Below, one piece after another: positions 19,057 to 22,226 of a stretch of DNA of 22,226 nucleotides. Every line of letters begins with the position of its first letter. Position 1 is the stretch's first letter. The position numbers and the translations under genes are program-made. The notes beneath the pieces were generated by a model that made no database searches, was not told the DNA's origin, and saw only the letters and a program-made list of their open reading frames with translations. The stretch spans positions 1 through 22,226 of the forward strand of contig CAAFWB010000095.1 in NCBI GenBank assembly GCA_900766395.1, read 5' to 3'. This stretch comes from Clostridia bacterium. Lineage in GTDB: Bacteria > Bacillota > Clostridia > Christensenellales > UBA1242.

Positions 19057-20781
19057 ATGAGTAAGAAATACTTGATTACGGCAGCATTGCCATACGTGAA
19101 TAACATTCAACATTTGGGACACATGGTTGGTTGTCATCTTCCAGCCGACATTTTTTGCAGATTTCAAAAAAGCAGAGGAAATGACGCGATATTTATTGGT
19201 GGTTCAGACGACCACGGAACTGCGGTTTTGATTTCAGCAAAAGAGTATGGAATGCAACCAAAAGAACTCATTGACAAACTTAATGTCATCAACCACAAAA
19301 TTTATGAAACGCTTGATATCAACTACACATATAATTCTGGAACAAGCACAGAAATCCATTCAAAAATAACACAAGAGTTTTTTGAGGCACTTGACAAAAA
19401 TGGTTTCATTGAGGAGCGTCCAGCAAAAATGCTTTTCTGTCCAAACGACAACATTGCTCTTGCTGATCGTTTTGTTGAGGGAACTTGCCCATTCTGCGGA
19501 TATGACCATGCCTATGGTGACCAATGCGACAAATGTGGCGAAACCTATGAGTCAACAATGCTCAAAAACCCTCACTGCAAATTCTGTGGAGAAGCAGCAG
19601 AGGTTAGAGAAACAAAACACTTGTATCTCCGACTTGACAAACTTTCAGACGACCTCGACAAATGGCTTGAAAGCAAAAAAGATATTTTCCGCCCAACAGT
19701 ATACGCTGAAGCAAAAAGATGGATTAATGAAGGTCTTCTTCCTCGTTGCATAACTCGCGATTTGCCATGGGGAATCAAAGTCCCAAAACCAGGCTATGAA
19801 AACAAAGTCTTCTATGTTTGGTTTGATGCACCGATTGGATACATTTCAATCACTCACGAACTTGGCGGAGATGAGCTTGTTCGCGATAGATGGCAAAACC
19901 CAGACTGCCAGATTTATAACTTTATCGGAAAAGACAACATTCCATTCCACACAATTTTCTTCCCTGCAATGATGATTGGTGCAAAAAAATATAACAACGC
20001 AACAAATGTTGTTGGCATGGGATTCATGAATTTTGAAGGTCAAAAATTTTCAAAGAGCAAAAATGTTGGAATCTTCTGTGATGGACTGTTTGGTAGCGAC
20101 ATTGATATTGACGGACTTCGTTCATATCTTGTCACAGTTATTCCAGAGAACAAAGACAGCGATTTCCGTTGGGACGGACTCAAAGACAACACAAACTCCG
20201 AACTTGTTGGAAAATTCGGCAACTTGTTCAACCGCTCGCTCAACATGGCAATGAAAAATTTTGGTGGCGAGTTTGATATTGACGAAAACGATTTCACGCC
20301 GGACGAAAACGACCAAGTCATGATTGATGCAATCAAGACCTATCCAGAAAAAATTGCAGAATTCTATGACAAAACACAATTCCGTGACGCTTATAAAACA
20401 ATTATGGAATACGCCGGGGTTGGTAACACCTATCTTGAAAAAACTGCACCTTGGACAATGATAAAAAATGGCGACATGCTCGGTGCAAAAAAAGTTTTGT
20501 GGTTGTGTCTTAATATGTGTGCAAGCCTTTGCATTGTTGCAAGCCCAATCATCACAAGAAAAACAAAAGACCTTTGGCAAAAACAACTTGGACTTGCTGG
20601 CGACCCAACAGCAAGCGGAATGTGGGAAAAGGCAAGTGAGTTTAATATCAAAAAAGGTCACAAAACTCTTGCACCAGAACCAATTTTTGCTCGCATCGAT
20701 CAAGACAGATTGAACGACCTCAAAGAGCAACTTTCTCGCCGTTTTGATATGAGCAAACTAAAAGACATAAAGGTGGATTAA
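19057..20781 (+). CDS. metG: Methionyl-tRNA synthetase
   Basis: This 574-residue class I synthetase charges tRNA-Met with methionine. HLGH (19-22) is the HIGH signature and KFSKS (330-334) the KMSKS signature. The connective zinc domain has Cys144-x2-Cys147...Cys157-x2-Cys160, one zinc site, and Cys174-x2-Cys177 that in two-zinc forms would pair with Cys128-x2-Cys131; here the last of these is Asp131, so the second site may be altered. This is the E. coli/archaeal-type MetRS with a long zinc domain, not the shorter form usual in Bacilli. It lacks the C-terminal Trbp111-like tRNA-binding domain seen in many ~650-residue bacterial enzymes. The ATG at 19057 with GAGG (19047-19050) is preferred over an upstream TTG. 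It lies in the mrnC-rlmB-sigH block. Confidence 0.97.
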   Translation: MSKKYLITAALPYVNNIQHLGHMVGCHLPADIFCRFQKSRGNDAIFIGGSDDHGTAVLISAKEYGMQPKELIDKLNVINHKIYETLDINYTYNSGTSTEIHSKITQEFFEALDKNGFIEERPAKMLFCPNDNIALADRFVEGTCPFCGYDHAYGDQCDKCGETYESTMLKNPHCKFCGEAAEVRETKHLYLRLDKLSDDLDKWLESKKDIFRPTVYAEAKRWINEGLLPRCITRDLPWGIKVPKPGYENKVFYVWFDAPIGYISITHELGGDELVRDRWQNPDCQIYNFIGKDNIPFHTIFFPAMMIGAKKYNNATNVVGMGFMNFEGQKFSKSKNVGIFCDGLFGSDIDIDGLRSYLVTVIPENKDSDFRWDGLKDNTNSELVGKFGNLFNRSLNMAMKNFGGEFDIDENDFTPDENDQVMIDAIKTYPEKIAEFYDKTQFRDAYKTIMEYAGVGNTYLEKTAPWTMIKNGDMLGAKKVLWLCLNMCASLCIVASPIITRKTKDLWQKQLGLAGDPTASGMWEKASEFNIKKGHKTLAPEPIFARIDQDRLNDLKEQLSRRFDMSKLKDIKVD

Positions 20782-20782
20782 T

Positions 20783-21508
20783 ATGATTATTGAAGGCAAA
20801 AATGTTGTTTTTGAGGCACTGAGTTCTGGTCAGACTTTCAACAAACTTTATATTTCAAAACAAAACAAAGATGCTGAAAGTCAAAAAATCATAAATCTTG
20901 CAAAACAAAATAACATCAGGATTGATTTTGTTGACAAATTCTTGCTCGACAAAAAAACTTTAACACATCATCATCAAGGTGTGATTGGAGAAGTTGTTGA
21001 CTTTGAATATTCGGATATTGATGAAATTTTGAAACTTGCCGATGACCGCTGTGAACAACCGCTTGTCGTCATTCTTGACGGAGTGAAAGACCCACATAAT
21101 TTGGGCGCGATAATAAGAAGTGCGGAATGTGCTGGTGCGCATGGCATCATAATTCCCAAAAACCGAAGCGTTGCTGTTAATGAAACTGTCATAAAGACTT
21201 CTGCGGGTGCGATTTCCAACATGAAAATTGCAAGAGTGACAAACATAAACTATCTCATTTCAGACCTCAAACAACGAGGACTTTGGGTTTATGGGTTTGA
21301 AGCAGGCAAAAACACAATGTATCAAACAAATCTCAAAGGTCCAATCGCCATTGTTATTGGAAGCGAGGGAGAGGGGATCAGCGAACTTACCAAAAAGCGA
21401 TGTGACGACATTGTTTCAATTCCTCTTGCTGGACAAGTGAATTCATTAAATGCGTCAGTTGCTTGTGGAATTGCACTTTTCGAAGTTGTCAGACAAAGGA
21501 AGTTTTGA
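20783..21508 (+). CDS. rlmB: 23S rRNA 2'-O-methyltransferase RlmB (SpoU family)
   Basis: This 241-residue SPOUT-class enzyme methylates the ribose of guanosine 2251 in 23S rRNA. It has an N-terminal substrate-binding domain (EGKNVVFEAL, about 3-12) and the SpoU knot with motif 1 DGVKDPHNLGAIIRSAE (about 98-114), motif 2 'IVIGSEGEGIS' near 195 and motif 3 'IPLAGQVNSLNASVACGIALFEVVRQR' at the end. AGGTGG (20771-20776) precedes the ATG, one base after metG's stop. Its stop overlaps the sigH ATG (TGATG). Yeast-like TrmH tRNA methyltransferases are related, but the neighbours favour RlmB. Confidence 0.95.
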   Translation: MIIEGKNVVFEALSSGQTFNKLYISKQNKDAESQKIINLAKQNNIRIDFVDKFLLDKKTLTHHHQGVIGEVVDFEYSDIDEILKLADDRCEQPLVVILDGVKDPHNLGAIIRSAECAGAHGIIIPKNRSVAVNETVIKTSAGAISNMKIARVTNINYLISDLKQRGLWVYGFEAGKNTMYQTNLKGPIAIVIGSEGEGISELTKKRCDDIVSIPLAGQVNSLNASVACGIALFEVVRQRKF

Positions 21509-22092
21509 TGTATAACGAAAAAGAATTGATTGAAAAAGCAAAAAAAGGCGACCAAGAAAGTTTTGCGGAAATTGTTAGAGAATATAATGTTCTTGTTAAA
21601 AAAATCGTCCGTAAATTCTTTTTGGTTGGGGCAGAACTTGAAGATTTGCAGCAAGAAGGCATTATCGCTCTTTGCAATGCGGTTTCTTCGTTTGATGAAA
21701 CAAAAGAGGTTGCGTTCAAGACTTATGCCACACTTTGTGTGAAACGAGCAATCATTTCAACAATAAAAAAGTTCAACTCAAAAAACAACAAAATGCTCTC
21801 GGACAGCGTTGCACTTGAAGACACAGAACTTGACGATGACGACGAATTTATCATTGTTCTCCCGTCAAAAACAATGCTTCCAGATGACAAACTTATTTGG
21901 CACGAAAAGCTTGAAGAAATCAAAAAGTTTGTTGCTCAAAATCTTTCAACCTATGAAAAACTTGTGCTCAGCGAATACCTCAAAGGAAAGTCATATAATC
22001 AAATCGCAGAGGCGGTCAACAAAAATGCAACCAGTGTTGAAAACGCACTTTCCCGCATTCGAGCAAAACTCGCCCCACTAAAAAATATGTAA
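21508..22092 (+). CDS. sigH: RNA polymerase sigma factor of the SigH (Spo0H) family
   Basis: This 194-residue sigma-70-family factor has region 2 (FAEIVREYNVLV..., DLQQEGIIALCNAV, FKTYATLCVKRAI) and region 4 helix-turn-helix (LSTYEKLVLSEYLKG, SYNQIAEAV, ATSVENALSRIRAKL). It resembles SigH, which runs early stationary-phase, sporulation and competence genes in Bacillota. The ATG at 21508 overlaps rlmB's stop and has AAGGAAG (21496-21502) upstream; the longer frame from 21463 is inside rlmB. Its position right after rlmB matches the classical rlmB-rae1-sigH order, except that rae1 (yacP) is missing. It is shorter than typical SigH (about 210-218). A two-way terminator follows. A stress or other alternative sigma role cannot be excluded. 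Confidence 0.9.
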   Translation: MYNEKELIEKAKKGDQESFAEIVREYNVLVKKIVRKFFLVGAELEDLQQEGIIALCNAVSSFDETKEVAFKTYATLCVKRAIISTIKKFNSKNNKMLSDSVALEDTELDDDDEFIIVLPSKTMLPDDKLIWHEKLEEIKKFVAQNLSTYEKLVLSEYLKGKSYNQIAEAVNKNATSVENALSRIRAKLAPLKNM

Positions 22093-22118
22093 AAAATGCC
22101 AACATTTGTTGGCATTTT
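22093..22118. terminator. Bidirectional terminator after sigH
   Basis: An 11-bp perfect stem, AAAATGCCAAC (22093-22103) with GTTGGCATTTT (22108-22118), surrounds a 4-base loop and is followed by ATTTTAT. It begins one base after the sigH stop and can also end the convergent gene at the right edge. Confidence 0.92.
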
Positions 22119-22121
22119 ATT

Positions 22122-22226
22122 TTATCTTTCAAAGATGTATTTGTCTTGAGATTTTTGGTTCTGAATGTCTGGGAGGATTCGGAAATTTGATATACCTTTT
22201 GTTTCCGGGTGTTTTTTCTCAAATTC
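22122..22226 (-). CDS. C-terminus of an unidentified minus-strand protein (cut by window edge)
   Basis: The minus strand stays open from the window edge to a TAA at 22122-22124. It encodes a 34-residue C-terminus: Glu/Lys-rich at first, then 'SNFRILPDIQNQKSQDKY' and ending IFER. The frame is in step with the very last base, uses the same A-ending codons as the neighbours, and stops just before the two-way terminator, so it looks real. It is too short to assign a family. Confidence 0.5.
   Translation of the reverse strand, partial: EFEKKHPETKGISNFRILPDIQNQKSQDKYIFER

Overview
The window comes from an AT-rich bacterial chromosome, most likely an uncultured, anaerobic member of the Bacillota (Clostridia-like). 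The evidence is low GC with A/T-rich third codon positions, strong AGGAGG-type ribosome binding sites on most genes, use of all three stop codons (so the standard bacterial code), rubrerythrin, and Bacillota-type gene order around walJ/htrA/rlmH and mrnC/rlmB/sigH. I cannot name a genus. Nothing indicates a phage, plasmid, insertion sequence or CRISPR array. Nearly all of the DNA is accounted for by 23 complete protein genes, one tRNA and one gene cut by the right edge.

Layout. (1) 1-400: tRNA-Ser(UGA) on the minus strand with its own terminator. (2) 400-2770: a Fic-domain protein with a built-in inhibitory motif, convergent with a modular collagen-like surface or spore protein, separated by a two-way terminator. 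(3) 2913-4685, minus strand: a nucleoside hydrolase and a PnuC-type vitamin transporter, probably for nicotinamide riboside salvage. (4) 4735-11640, plus strand: a small unknown protein, a GloB-like metallo-beta-lactamase-fold hydrolase, a membrane zinc peptidase, then a compact glycerol block (GlpA-like dehydrogenase with a BFD iron-sulfur domain, FAD/NAD oxidoreductase, DUF1667 protein, glycerol kinase) ending in a monoacylglycerol-lipase-like hydrolase. Together these could turn monoacylglycerol into glycerol, glycerol-3-phosphate and dihydroxyacetone phosphate. (5) 11766-12305, minus strand: rubrerythrin. (6) 12424-18320, plus strand: walJ, a lipoprotein HtrA protease, two tandem CPBP membrane proteases, rlmH, tadA and a Na+/Ca2+ exchanger. 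walJ-htrA-rlmH is a known origin-proximal Bacillota neighbourhood, here with the CPBP pair inserted. (7) 18321-18580: a non-coding stretch with five DnaA-box-like sites around two AT-rich 13-bp direct repeats. (8) 18580-22092, plus strand: mrnC, metG, rlmB and sigH, the familiar mrnC-rlmB-sigH block with metG inside it and rae1 absent. (9) The C-terminus of an unidentified minus-strand gene at the right edge.

Most notable are the oriC-like DnaA-box cluster at 18335-18460, a terminator-like hairpin that buries the htrA ribosome binding site at the end of walJ, the repeated 'IPRG' modules of the collagen-like protein, and the near-leaderless, possibly bidirectional promoter of pnuC. I found no clear candidate for an entirely new multi-gene system. 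The DnaA-box region is the best lead.
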